DNA from: a virus
Virus record (IMG/VR): IMGVR_UViG_3300031951_008164
Location: 1-25,494 of that record
DNA length: 25,494 bases
Direction: 5' to 3' (one strand)
Shown: in pieces, positions 1 to 9,300 of the stretch
Position numbering within the stretch: the first letter of the stretch is position 1
How the letters are laid out: each line of letters opens with the position of its first letter
Notes under the pieces: generated by a model
The model's database searches: none
Told to the model about the DNA's origin: nothing
The model's input: only the letters and a program-made list of their open reading frames with translations
Translations under genes and position numbers: made by a program

Positions 1-1
1 T

Positions 2-103
2 GACATTGACAAAGGTCGCGACGCGTCGTTGACCCATTTGTTGGATTGTTTCCGATATTATTTGTGGACGTTCCACAACGATTTCATTCGTTGGAGGAAT
101 TGA
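2..103 (+). CDS. terL: Terminase large subunit, C-terminal fragment (5' end outside window)
   Basis: The frame is open from the first bases of the window to a TGA at 101-103 and gives 33 residues. They include the stretch GRDASLTHLLDCFRYYLW, which resembles the end of the nuclease domain of large terminases, where a Thr-His then Leu-Asp-Ala-x-Arg-Tyr pattern is usual. The large terminase is the ATP-driven motor and nuclease that cuts and packages DNA into the procapsid. The other two frames have stops at positions 1 and 7, or look non-coding. A promoter-like site follows the stop at once, so the terminase probably closes one transcription unit. Only the tail of the protein is visible, so the name rests on this motif and on the virion genes that follow. 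Confidence 0.6.
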   Translation, partial: DIDKGRDASLTHLLDCFRYYLWTFHNDFIRWRN

Positions 104-120
104 TTTTTGACGTACTTTTG
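91..120 (+). promoter_or_regulatory. Promoter-like site, copy 1 of TTTGACGTAnnTTTG
   Basis: TTG at 91-93, a 19-base gap and TACTTTTG at 113-120 fit the Bacteroidota promoter pattern (TTG, 17-23 bases, TAnnTTTG). The box sits inside TTGACGTACTTTTG (107-120). Closely related 14-base words occur at 14757-14770 and 22408-22421. It lies just after the terminase stop. The next ATG (125) is only four bases beyond the box, so either transcripts are almost leaderless or the first gene well served is the one at 256. Confidence 0.5.
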
Positions 121-124
121 AAAC

Positions 125-259
125 ATGCCGAAAAAATTGGATCGTTGCGTGGCCCAGGTTATGCGATCGGGAAAATCCGAATCGTCCGCGTTCGCCATTT
201 GCAACGCGTCAATCAACGCCGCAAAAAAAGCAAACAAACCCAAAACAACAAAAAAATGA
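125..259 (+). CDS. Small conserved-looking phage protein, 44 aa
   Basis: An ATG at 125 opens a 44-codon frame ending in TGA at 257-259. The core reads LDRCVAQVMRSGKSESSAFA followed by ICNASI. I recognise this as a pattern seen in many phage proteins (LDRCV, then a short gap, GKSE-SA-AIC-AS), sometimes as a stand-alone small protein and sometimes inside larger virion proteins. Its function is not known to me. The C-terminal tail is rich in Lys, Gln and Asn. The stop overlaps the next start in an ATGA junction, which supports both this gene and the start chosen for its neighbour. It lies between the terminase and the tail assembly block. Confidence 0.65.
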   Translation: MPKKLDRCVAQVMRSGKSESSAFAICNASINAAKKANKPKTTKK

Positions 260-885
260 AGTGGTTCAAACGAAAACCGACAACACAACCACCCGTTGAA
301 ACCCATGTCACGGGATCAAAAATTCCATTGGTGAAAATATTCACCGAACCCGACGGGACCGATTGGTTCGAATATCAAAACCCCATGACGATCCCCGCGA
401 AACGTGCGATCGCCGCAGAGGTGGCGACCCGATTCGCCGAAATGAACATGACCAACGATCAATTGAAAACGTTGATCGAATCCATGAAGCGATCCGCCAA
501 CACGGGAAACATTGTCGAAATGTTCCATGTATTGACCGAAATGGAATTCCGATTGGAATTCATTGGTGAGGAACAAACCATGGTCGAATTGGCCGCGTGT
601 TATTTCGTGATCGACGGGGAAAACGAAACCGAGTTTTCCGACGTGTGGAAACAAATCAAATTGGATCGAATCAAATCAAACCCCCAGGTGTTCGATTTTT
701 TTGTCCAACGGGCGTTCGCACACACAACAAAATATTCCGAAATGTCACCAACCGATATTCACGAATATTTGAGAGCAAACGCCCCCGCAAACGAACGATT
801 TCGTCAAATTTTGCAACGATTGAAATCGGGCGATACATTGACGAAATCCAATATGTCAACCAAATCATTTGTGAAAACCGCGTGA
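256..885 (+). CDS. Putative tail assembly chaperone, 209 aa
   Basis: The frame is open further upstream, but ATG 256 is preferred. It lies in an ATGA overlap with the preceding gene, follows an A-rich run, and the upstream residues look like a shadow of that gene. The protein begins MKWFKRKP, then a Pro/Thr-rich stretch, and is mostly helical and mixed-charge, with no signal peptide or membrane segment. I see no named domain. Its size and its place directly before the tape measure gene, separated only by a short shifted frame, match tail assembly chaperones of siphophages, which hold the tape measure protein while the tube polymerises. Many such chaperones use a -1 frameshift. A run of seven T at 696-702, aligned as T TTT TTT in this frame, could serve, although the -1 frame just after it does not look coding. 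The function is inferred from position. Confidence 0.55.
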   Translation: MKWFKRKPTTQPPVETHVTGSKIPLVKIFTEPDGTDWFEYQNPMTIPAKRAIAAEVATRFAEMNMTNDQLKTLIESMKRSANTGNIVEMFHVLTEMEFRLEFIGEEQTMVELAACYFVIDGENETEFSDVWKQIKLDRIKSNPQVFDFFVQRAFAHTTKYSEMSPTDIHEYLRANAPANERFRQILQRLKSGDTLTKSNMSTKSFVKTA

Positions 886-890
886 CCGAA

Positions 891-995
891 ATGAAAGCGT
901 TGGAATCGTTGTCAATTGACGAATATTATCAAACGATCAACACGTTTTTCAAGATTGTCGACGAAAGGAATGAAGCAATGGAAAAAAACAAATAA
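891..995 (+). CDS. Short protein or frameshift extension before the tape measure, 34 aa
   Basis: The frame is -1 relative to the 209-residue gene and ends in TAA at 993-995. ATG 891 gives 34 residues (MKALESLSIDEYYQTINTFF and onwards) with codon use like the neighbours. A GTG at 882 in the same frame overlaps the upstream stop as GTGA and would give 37 residues. It resembles the short second half of a tail chaperone pair (G and GT in lambda), made either by frameshifting or by restart. Which applies cannot be read from the sequence. The tape measure start follows after nine bases. Confidence 0.5.
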   Translation: MKALESLSIDEYYQTINTFFKIVDERNEAMEKNK

Positions 996-1004
996 AAAAA
1001 CGCC

Positions 1005-4000
1005 ATGGCCGAGGTCAAAAACATTTTGTTCAAATTACAAGCCGACACGTCACAAATGCGTCGGGAATTGGACGCCATAAAGTCGGGGATCACCAATGTG
1101 GGAACCGCAACCAAACAAACGGAATCCGCGGTTTCGGGTTTGAAAAAAACATTGGCGGGGGCCGCCGCCGCGTTTGGTGGGATTTCGATCGCCGCGTCCG
1201 CCATTGATTTCGGAAAGGGTGCGATCCAAGCGGTCGCAGATTACGAAAATGTCCAAATTTCATTGGAAACATTTTTGGGATCCGCAGAACAAGCGAAACA
1301 AGTGTTCGCGGATTTGGAACAATTTTCAATCAAAACCCCATTCACCCCCGAACAAGTGAACCAAGCGGGGAAAGCGTTGTTGGCGTTTGGTGAACCCGTT
1401 GAATCATTACAAACCACATTGGGACGAATCGGTGACGTTGCGTCCGCCACGGGAAAGGATTTCAATGAATTGGCGGTGATATACGGAAAGGCCAGGGTTC
1501 AAGGGACATTGTTCGCGGAGGACATCAACCAATTGACCGAGGCGGGTGTCCCGATCATTGGGGAATTCGCCAAACAATTGGGTGTCACCGAGGGCCAAGT
1601 CAAAAAATTAGGATCGGAGGGTCGGATTTCATTCGCCAATTTGGAGGAGGGTTTCAAATCATTGACGTCGGAGGGCGGACGATTTTTTGGATTGACCGAT
1701 AAGTTGTCACAATCAACGTCGGGTCGATTGTCCACATTGGAGGGGAATTGGACCGAATTGAAACGAACGATCGGTGAGGGTTTGTTGCCCGTGTTCGAAT
1801 TGTTCGTCAATGGGGCGTCCCGTTTGATCCAAGTGTTGGGATCCATTCCAAAGTTCATTGAAGATAATCGACGGACGTTGTTGTTGTTGGCGGGTGTTGT
1901 TGCGTTTTATGTTGGCCAACGAAAGGCGGCGATCCAGGCGGAAATACTTTATGAGGCCCGTTTCAAAATATTGTTGGTCCGCGAACAATTGGGTTTGGCG
2001 TTGACCAAAGCCAAGGCGTTTTTCACACGGGCCGCCGCAACCGCGACCAATGTTTTGACGGGTGCAACGTCGGCCCAAGCGGTCGCCACAAATGTCGCCA
2101 CGGGTGCGACCCGCGCGTTCAACACCGCGTTGAAAGCGAATCCGATCGGGTTTATCATTGGCGCGATCACCACATTGTTGGCGTTGTTTTCCGATTACAT
2201 TTTCGGGGTTGACGACGCCGCCGCAGAAACCAAAAAATTGTCCATTGAACAACAAGCCATGGCGGATTTCACCGACCAAATGAACAAATCGGTCGCAGAG
2301 GAACAACGCGAATTGGATCAATTGTTTGGGGCGTTAAAGAAAACCAACGCGGGATCCGCGGAACGTTCGAAATTGATCAATGAAATCAATTCGAAATATG
2401 GGATCACCTTGAAAAATATTTCCGACGAAAAAAAGTTCGTCGAACAATTGGACATTGCGTATCAAAATTTGGTCAATTCGATCAAAGCCAAGGCCGCCGC
2501 CGAAGCGGGTCAAAAAGTGATCACCGATTTGTTGTCCAAACAAATCCAAGCGCAAACGTTTATTGAAAATTCAATTGTTGAATTGGGTCGATACGTTGCG
2601 GAAAACCCGATCGTGTTGACGGCGGATCCGTCCAAGTTGGTCGGAGGAAACAAGGTTGTCGCGGAATCATTGAAAAATTTGTCCGCGGAACAATTGAAAG
2701 CGGTCCAAGCGATCGCAAAAGAAACCGAAAACGCCGCCAAGGCCACCGAGGAATGGATCGAAACGGGGAACGCGGCCCAGGGTGAAACATTGTACAATCA
2801 ACAATCCGCAGACATTCGCCGAGTTCGGGAGGAAACCGAGGGGGCGAACGGTGCGATCAATCGATTGAATGAAACCGTTGGAAACGCCGCGAATCAATTC
2901 GAAGCCAACAACCCGTTTTTGGTTTTGAATGAGGAACAACAAAAATTGATTGACGAATCGGGACAATCGGGATTCCAATATTTTTTGGGGATCGTGGGTC
3001 AAACCGACGACGCGATCAACAAGGTCCAACAAACCGTCACCAATTTCACCAAGGCCGCAAAGGAACCGATCAAATTGGGCGGAATCGATCCAAAGGAGGC
3101 GGAAAAAATTCGCGACGCGATCGCCAAATTGAAATTGTCATTGGATCGTGAATTGGCCAAACAAAAAATCGAATTGAATTTCCAACCCACCGTTTTGGCA
3201 AACCCCAAGACATTGGAGGAACGAATCGCACAAATCCGAGGGTTGGCCCAAAAGGAACGCGAAATTTGGGAAAACGAAATTGAAAACCGAATTGAAGATT
3301 CACGAAAGGAGGGGACATATACGACCGAAATCGCGGCCCAATTTGCCACGATCAAACAAAACGGTTTGACATTGATCGAAAACGAAACCGAGGACAAAAT
3401 CACCGATTTGAAAGTTGAAGCCGAGAAAAAACGCCAACAAACATTGGCCGCGATTGCAGAGGTTGAAGCCGAAAAACGGATCACATTGGAGGAACAAAAC
3501 ACCCGCAAATTGGAGGCGGAACGATCCAAATTGATCAATCAATTGGGTGAAGCCAGGGGAACCGAGGAACAAAATCGGATCCGTCAACAATTGAACGCGA
3601 ATTTGGCGTTGATCCAACAATCATTGGATCGTGAAAGGGAGGCCAAGATCGCCGCCATTGAAGCCGAACGCGACGCCGAATTGAACAATGTGGAATTGAC
3701 CGCAGAGGAACGACAATTGATTGTCAAAAAAGCGGATTTGGATATTTTGAAAACCAAACAAGAGTATCACGACCGATCGATCGAATTGTTGGAGGACGAA
3801 ACCGAAAAAACAAAAAAGGAAGCCGAGGAAAGGAAAAAAGCGATCCAACAAGGAATCGAGGACGTTTTGAAAGCGACGTTGGATTTGGCCAACGCGGTGA
3901 TCAACGCCCAAATTCAACAAACCGAAACCGCCATTTCGGCCCAACAAAAACGTGTGGACGCCGCCGCGGAAATTGCAGAGAAAGGAAACGCGGAATTGTT

Positions 4001-4562
4001 GCAAATCGAGGAGGAACGATTGCAAAAGTTGAACGAACAAAAAGCCAAATTTGTCCGCGCCCAACAAGCGTTGGCGGCGATCGAGTTGGTGGCGAATTCC
4101 GCCGTGGCAATTTCAAAGGCCGCCGCCGAGGGTGGGGCCGCCGCACCGTTCACCATTGCCGCGACATTGATCGCATTGGCCGCGGGATTAGTTGCCGCCC
4201 GCGCCCAAGCCAGGGCCGCCGCGGGATCATTCGCAGAGGGTGGATATACGGGGGACGGTGGAAAATACCAACCCGCGGGTGTGGTTCACAAAGGCGAATT
4301 TGTGATCACAAAAGAAAAAACCCGTCAATGGCGTCCCGTATTGGAGGCGATCCACGCGGGTCGTGATCCAATGTTGACCAAAGGAATCAACGAACGGATC
4401 GTGGCCGTGAACAACAAGGCCATGGAATCAAAATTGGAAAGGATTGAAACGGCGATCCGTGATCAAAAAGGATTGGCGTTGTCAATTGACGAACGTGGGA
4501 TCCATGGGATTGTTTCCCGTTTGGATTACAAAAACCAACGAATCCGAAACAAAGCGAAATGA
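1005..4562 (+). CDS. Tail tape measure protein, 1185 aa
   Basis: This protein sets tail length and is later ejected to help DNA cross the envelope. Residues 1-60 are a helical start rich in Gln and Lys. Residues about 80-260 look like the tape-measure N-terminal domain (YENVQISLETFLGSAEQAKQ, then PFTPEQV, then a conserved GVP and GEGLLPVF region). Hydrophobic segments lie near residues 290-305, 380-403 and 1048-1070. Residues about 700-1030 are highly charged and helical, typical of the coiled-coil rod. The end carries GGYTGDGGKYQPAGVVHKGE, a C-terminal signature common in tape measure proteins. By the usual rule of about 0.15 nm per residue the tail would be near 170-180 nm. ATG 1005 fits the coding pattern. 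The stop overlaps the next gene. Confidence 0.93.
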   Translation: MAEVKNILFKLQADTSQMRRELDAIKSGITNVGTATKQTESAVSGLKKTLAGAAAAFGGISIAASAIDFGKGAIQAVADYENVQISLETFLGSAEQAKQVFADLEQFSIKTPFTPEQVNQAGKALLAFGEPVESLQTTLGRIGDVASATGKDFNELAVIYGKARVQGTLFAEDINQLTEAGVPIIGEFAKQLGVTEGQVKKLGSEGRISFANLEEGFKSLTSEGGRFFGLTDKLSQSTSGRLSTLEGNWTELKRTIGEGLLPVFELFVNGASRLIQVLGSIPKFIEDNRRTLLLLAGVVAFYVGQRKAAIQAEILYEARFKILLVREQLGLALTKAKAFFTRAAATATNVLTGATSAQAVATNVATGATRAFNTALKANPIGFIIGAITTLLALFSDYIFGVDDAAAETKKLSIEQQAMADFTDQMNKSVAEEQRELDQLFGALKKTNAGSAERSKLINEINSKYGITLKNISDEKKFVEQLDIAYQNLVNSIKAKAAAEAGQKVITDLLSKQIQAQTFIENSIVELGRYVAENPIVLTADPSKLVGGNKVVAESLKNLSAEQLKAVQAIAKETENAAKATEEWIETGNAAQGETLYNQQSADIRRVREETEGANGAINRLNETVGNAANQFEANNPFLVLNEEQQKLIDESGQSGFQYFLGIVGQTDDAINKVQQTVTNFTKAAKEPIKLGGIDPKEAEKIRDAIAKLKLSLDRELAKQKIELNFQPTVLANPKTLEERIAQIRGLAQKEREIWENEIENRIEDSRKEGTYTTEIAAQFATIKQNGLTLIENETEDKITDLKVEAEKKRQQTLAAIAEVEAEKRITLEEQNTRKLEAERSKLINQLGEARGTEEQNRIRQQLNANLALIQQSLDREREAKIAAIEAERDAELNNVELTAEERQLIVKKADLDILKTKQEYHDRSIELLEDETEKTKKEAEERKKAIQQGIEDVLKATLDLANAVINAQIQQTETAISAQQKRVDAAAEIAEKGNAELLQIEEERLQKLNEQKAKFVRAQQALAAIELVANSAVAISKAAAEGGAAAPFTIAATLIALAAGLVAARAQARAAAGSFAEGGYTGDGGKYQPAGVVHKGEFVITKEKTRQWRPVLEAIHAGRDPMLTKGINERIVAVNNKAMESKLERIETAIRDQKGLALSIDERGIHGIVSRLDYKNQRIRNKAK

Positions 4563-6316
4563 ACACATCAATCAAAATAAAGTTGAACGGCGTGTGGATC
4601 ACGGGACGGATCGACGGGACATCGTCGTTTGAGGTCACGTTGCGACGATCCGACGCCAATGGTCAAACGGCCAAATCGTTTTCGTCCGAGTTGACATTTT
4701 ACGACGACGGGTATCAAATTTTAAAAACCGCATTGATCGACGATCCGAATGGGTTCGCCAACGAGGTCCCGATCGAGGTGTGGGACGATTGTTGTGGGAC
4801 CGCCCAATTCGTTGGGGTGATCAAAGGGGACGCCATTGATTGGTGTGAACCCGATTGTTCGATTTCGGCGAACGCGATTGAAACAACGCCCGAATTGAAT
4901 TGTGTTCAATCCACAATTTTGTGGGACAATTGGAACGGGTTTTTGTATCAAAACCGTCCCGCCATGCGATATTGTATCGACCACCGTCCCGCGTTCATTC
5001 AATTGATCATTTTGTGGGTTGCGTTTTTGTTGGTGTATTTGGTTGACATAATTTTGATCCCATTGTTCATTGTGTTGTTGCCGTTGTTCGTCATTTTTTT
5101 TATTGTTTGTTCAATTGTTTGCGCGTTGCCAGGGACCGATTGCACCCAAGACGATTGCAATGAATCCGATTTGTCGCCATGGGGCGCGTTTCAATTGATC
5201 GGTGACATCAACGCCGAAATCGCCGAGTGGGTGATCCCGTGCGGTTTTTATCACCCGTCCGCATTGGTTCGCGATTACATTTTGAACGTTTGCGGAAAAT
5301 GTGGATTGACATTCCAATCGTCAATTTTGAACGATCCCGCGTCACCATATTGGAACACCGTTTTGTGGGCCGCCCAAGTTCGAAAGGGATTCAAAAAGGA
5401 CGAAACCAATTTCATGTTGATTTCCGAAAATTTGCCCGTTGAAACATTGGGTTCGTTTTTGGACAATGTATTGAAACCAACATTCAACGCGGATTGGCGT
5501 TTGTATGGGAACACATTGGTGTTTGAACGAAAGGATTTTTTCCAAGGAACAACCACATGGATCGACGCGGAACAATTGTTGAACAACAACATGATCGAGG
5601 AAAACAAAATTTGTTTTTCATGGATCGATCGCGAACGTTGGGCGTTTGCCCGTTTGGAATATCAACCCGACGCCCAAGAATATTTGGGAAACGAGGCCGC
5701 GCCAAGATTCAACGACATCGTTGATTGGAACGTTCCATTCAATCCCGCACAATCGGGACAATATACGGTTTCGTTGCCATTGTCGCCCGTTCGAACACGG
5801 GAGGACAAAATCCGTCAAAATTTTTACGAATATTTTGAAAACGCGGCGGGTGGAATTGTCAATTGGTTTTTCGGTGGAACGTTGTCCGATTATTCGGACG
5901 CCATGTTGTTGAATGACGACACGGGGTTCAATTACAAATTGTTGATTTGGGACGGTCAATCCATGACCAACGGATCAATCCGTGGTGATTATTCGGATTC
6001 GTTCACGGGCGGATCCGTGGTTGTCAATGGGAACACCATTCCAACAAACGCCCGTCACAATTATCCGTTTTGGTTCAAGGAAAACAACGCCAATAATTTG
6101 TACACGTTGTTTCATTACATTGACGATCCGAGGAACCCAACATCGACCCAATTCGAATTTGATTTTTCATTTCAATTTTCATGTTCGGATTTGGCGAATT
6201 TTGATTGGTCCAAAACGGTCCGCATGTACAAAAACGGATCCGTGGTTTTCGGCCAAATCACGGAGGTCAAATTGAATTTTGTGACACGATTGGCCACCGT
6301 GTCGGGAATTGTGTAA
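4559..6316 (+). CDS. Tail hub/baseplate-like protein with internal membrane segment, 585 aa
   Basis: ATG 4559 overlaps the tape measure stop (ATGA). The N-terminal 90 residues are beta-rich, with a possible small barrel (KLNGVWITGRIDGTSSFEVT). Residues about 147-190 form one very long hydrophobic stretch, enough for two membrane passes, ending near CALPG and followed by a Cys/Asp-rich loop. Residues about 250-340 contain LISENLPVETLGSFLDNVLK, a pattern I associate with tail hub or tail-tip proteins. The C-terminal half is beta-rich, with many Trp, Tyr and Asn. Being second after the tape measure fits a hub or distal tail role. A strong internal membrane segment is unusual for a tail structural protein and suggests a part in crossing the host envelope. 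The exact family is not recognised. Confidence 0.6.
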   Translation: MNTSIKIKLNGVWITGRIDGTSSFEVTLRRSDANGQTAKSFSSELTFYDDGYQILKTALIDDPNGFANEVPIEVWDDCCGTAQFVGVIKGDAIDWCEPDCSISANAIETTPELNCVQSTILWDNWNGFLYQNRPAMRYCIDHRPAFIQLIILWVAFLLVYLVDIILIPLFIVLLPLFVIFFIVCSIVCALPGTDCTQDDCNESDLSPWGAFQLIGDINAEIAEWVIPCGFYHPSALVRDYILNVCGKCGLTFQSSILNDPASPYWNTVLWAAQVRKGFKKDETNFMLISENLPVETLGSFLDNVLKPTFNADWRLYGNTLVFERKDFFQGTTTWIDAEQLLNNNMIEENKICFSWIDRERWAFARLEYQPDAQEYLGNEAAPRFNDIVDWNVPFNPAQSGQYTVSLPLSPVRTREDKIRQNFYEYFENAAGGIVNWFFGGTLSDYSDAMLLNDDTGFNYKLLIWDGQSMTNGSIRGDYSDSFTGGSVVVNGNTIPTNARHNYPFWFKENNANNLYTLFHYIDDPRNPTSTQFEFDFSFQFSCSDLANFDWSKTVRMYKNGSVVFGQITEVKLNFVTRLATVSGIV

Positions 6317-6326
6317 TTTTGTAAAC

Positions 6327-9300
6327 ATGGCCACACCAAGATTTTCAATCGCGTGTTTGAATCCCACACCCCCAGGGATCGCGAATCAATTATTTTTCAA
6401 ATGTTGCGGGACAATCAATTGTACCGTCACCAATGTCCACAACACCGCGTTGGACGTCACCATGATCAAATTGGGTTGGGCGTCGGGATTGGGTGGGAAT
6501 TTCGTTTCCACGGGGATTTCGATCAATGGGGTCACACCATGGACGTCAAATTTGCCAATCAACGTTCCCGTTGGTGGATCATTCACGGTTCAAATTGAAA
6601 TTTGTCACATTGGTAGTTCACCGACGAACACCGACATTTTCAATTTCAGCATTGACACCGTTCAACACCCCACCGAATTGTATCAATTTGGATTCGCCGT
6701 CGTCAACAATTTGTCGTCGTATGTTTTCCCAAGTGTGATTGATTTCGGGACGGTAACGTTCGGAACCACGGGTCAATATTATTTCGCGATCAACAATCCG
6801 ACAATTGGTCCATTGGAATACAACATCATTTTGGACGATTGTTTCATGGAACCACCATTCAACGTTCAAATTTCGGGACCAAATCCCGTTGTGGTTGGGG
6901 GGACATCAATGGAAAACGTTTTGTTGGAATGGACCCCCGCGTCCGCCGACGAAATTTTGGATTGTCAAATCATGGTTGAATTGGTGTGTGACGGAATATC
7001 AACCAAAATTCCATTGACGGGAATATCCGCCCAAAATTGTGATTGTTTGTGTTGCGACCAGGTTGAAATACAAACCGAAAATGATTTGTTGCGTCCAATC
7101 AATGGATTTTGTGGGACCATGGATTTGTGGGATCGTTCCGCGGTGTGCGAACAAAAAACGATCGAGTTCGGTTTTTCTTATGCCAACACATTGACCGACG
7201 GCGTCCAAATATGGTTCAACCCATGGTTGTGGGCGTTTTGGTGTGACATTCCGTCCAAATATCCGTCGGGATCCATTGACGGACCACCGCCCGTTGGTTG
7301 GTTCATTACATTCAACAACGCGACCACACCGATCGGTGGCGGTCAATTCAACATGGCGTTGATCGGGGCGGGTGCGAACACCATGTCCACGAAAAATTTC
7401 AATGTCACATTTGAACCAACGTCGTCAACATCGTTTCGGATCCGATTCACATTTTTCATGATCGAGGATTTGGAGGATTGGACGACGGCCAATTTGGTCC
7501 CAAACAATCCAAAATGGCGTCGATCCGACATTGGATCGGTGAATCCACCCGTTGGTGGTTCATTGTTGGACAATTTGATCCCGTCGGTGTACAACATGCC
7601 CAAAAAATTGTGTTCATTGTTTTATTTGCGCGATCCGAACACATTGGTGGACGATCAACCATTTGAATGTTTTGAGGAACATTCGATTTCATGGACGGGT
7701 CGTTGGTACAATTCGGGGTTGTATGGTCAACCGTCCGAATTCATCAATCATTCATTCGCATTTGAACGAGGCGGAACACCCGTCACCAATTTTTCAACGG
7801 TCCAACCGACCACGGTGACATTCACGGTCACAATTCCACCAATCCATGTTGGTTTGAATGGCGTCATTTTTCAAGTGTTTGACGAAACCCAAACGAACAA
7901 CATGGTCGATTTTTTGACCAATTACGATTCAAGTCGCGCCGAAATCACCACGATCCCAGGAACGACAATTTTGAACAACGATTTGGAATCACCGTCGGCG
8001 ATCACCCCATTGGGTGGTGGCGTGTATCAAATCACCGCGAACGTCGGAACGGGGATCAACCCGTCGGGCGTGTATCGAATCGCCGCGATTGTTTACGCCG
8101 CAGATTTGGCCACGGTGAACACGTTCATTTCGGACGCGTTGGTGGTATCACAAACCCCCGATTTGAATTGTGACGGTTGTGGTATTGCCGCGAAGATTTC
8201 CGAATTCCAACAATATTTCCAAGCCAACGAAACACGTTGTGTTCAACCCGTAGCAAAGGAAAGGATCAACCACCATTTGATCATTTCAAACGGTGGAATC
8301 AAAGATTGTTTGGCGGAGTGGGGCGCGGCGGTTCCCGAATTTGTTCAATACATGACCAACATCACGTTGAACGTTTATCGTCGGGTCCAAGATTTCCCCA
8401 ACGTTGGACAAACCACGTTTTTCATTTGGCAGACATTCCAATCAAATCGAATCGTTGGTTTCCCAGGCAATTGGCAAAATTTGGGTGACATGATTGTGAC
8501 CGACGACGGATCACAAATTGAAATCAATTTTCCAACCCGTGTTCGTTGGGAATCAACGCCATTTGACGGGACGTCGATCATGACGGCAAACACGGCCACA
8601 TATATGAACCGAACGTCCGCGGGTCCATTGGGTCCCGTTTACGTTGGAACGTTGGGGATCACCAACGATTGGCGATCCGAGGAAATTTTCCTTGAATACA
8701 AATTCCGATTTGATTTTTCGTCGTTGTTTGGTCAACCCTACATTCAAAACCAAATTTTGGCGTTCAAGATTCAACCAATCGAAAACGAGGCGGACAATTC
8801 GGGTTATTCGAACATTTTGACCAACACATGGATCGAGGGTTTGAATCCGTCCACGGGATCATGGGAAACCATTGACGGAACAATTTGTCCGTCGGATTGG
8901 GACGGGATCCGTGTGAAATACGAAGCAAATCAAAACGGCGATTTCATTTTTTTCATGAACCCATTGGGATCGGGAATTCCACAATTGTCGGAATCCGAAT
9001 TCAACGCGTCGCCATTTGGATTTCCAACATTGAATGACACCATTTCAATCGATCCCGATTTCAGCAATGGAGGCGTGGCGACCGCAGAGTTGAACCCCGC
9101 ATTGTTGACCAACGGATCGTGGGAAATGTGCGGATTGATTTCAATTCCACCCGCGGTTTTTGTATGTAAATATTTTGAACAAGTTATTTGTCAAGCGGGT
9201 TCGGCGGCGTTGGCGTGTGCGGTTCCGTCGGCGGGTGTGGCCAATTTGGTCGCCGTCAACGCAACCAATGGACGATACCGTCAAATTGTATTTTCGGACG

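Noticed and set aside
597-885. Long -1 frame within the 209-residue gene as an independent gene
   Set aside because: Its translation before about 880 is Arg/Ile/Asn-rich shadow of the main frame; only the part after 882 looks coding.
6290-6321. TTG-N21-TAATTTTG as a promoter for the large fibre gene
   Set aside because: The box is only five bases before the ATG, so the transcript would be leaderless; the A/T-rich start context explains the match as well.
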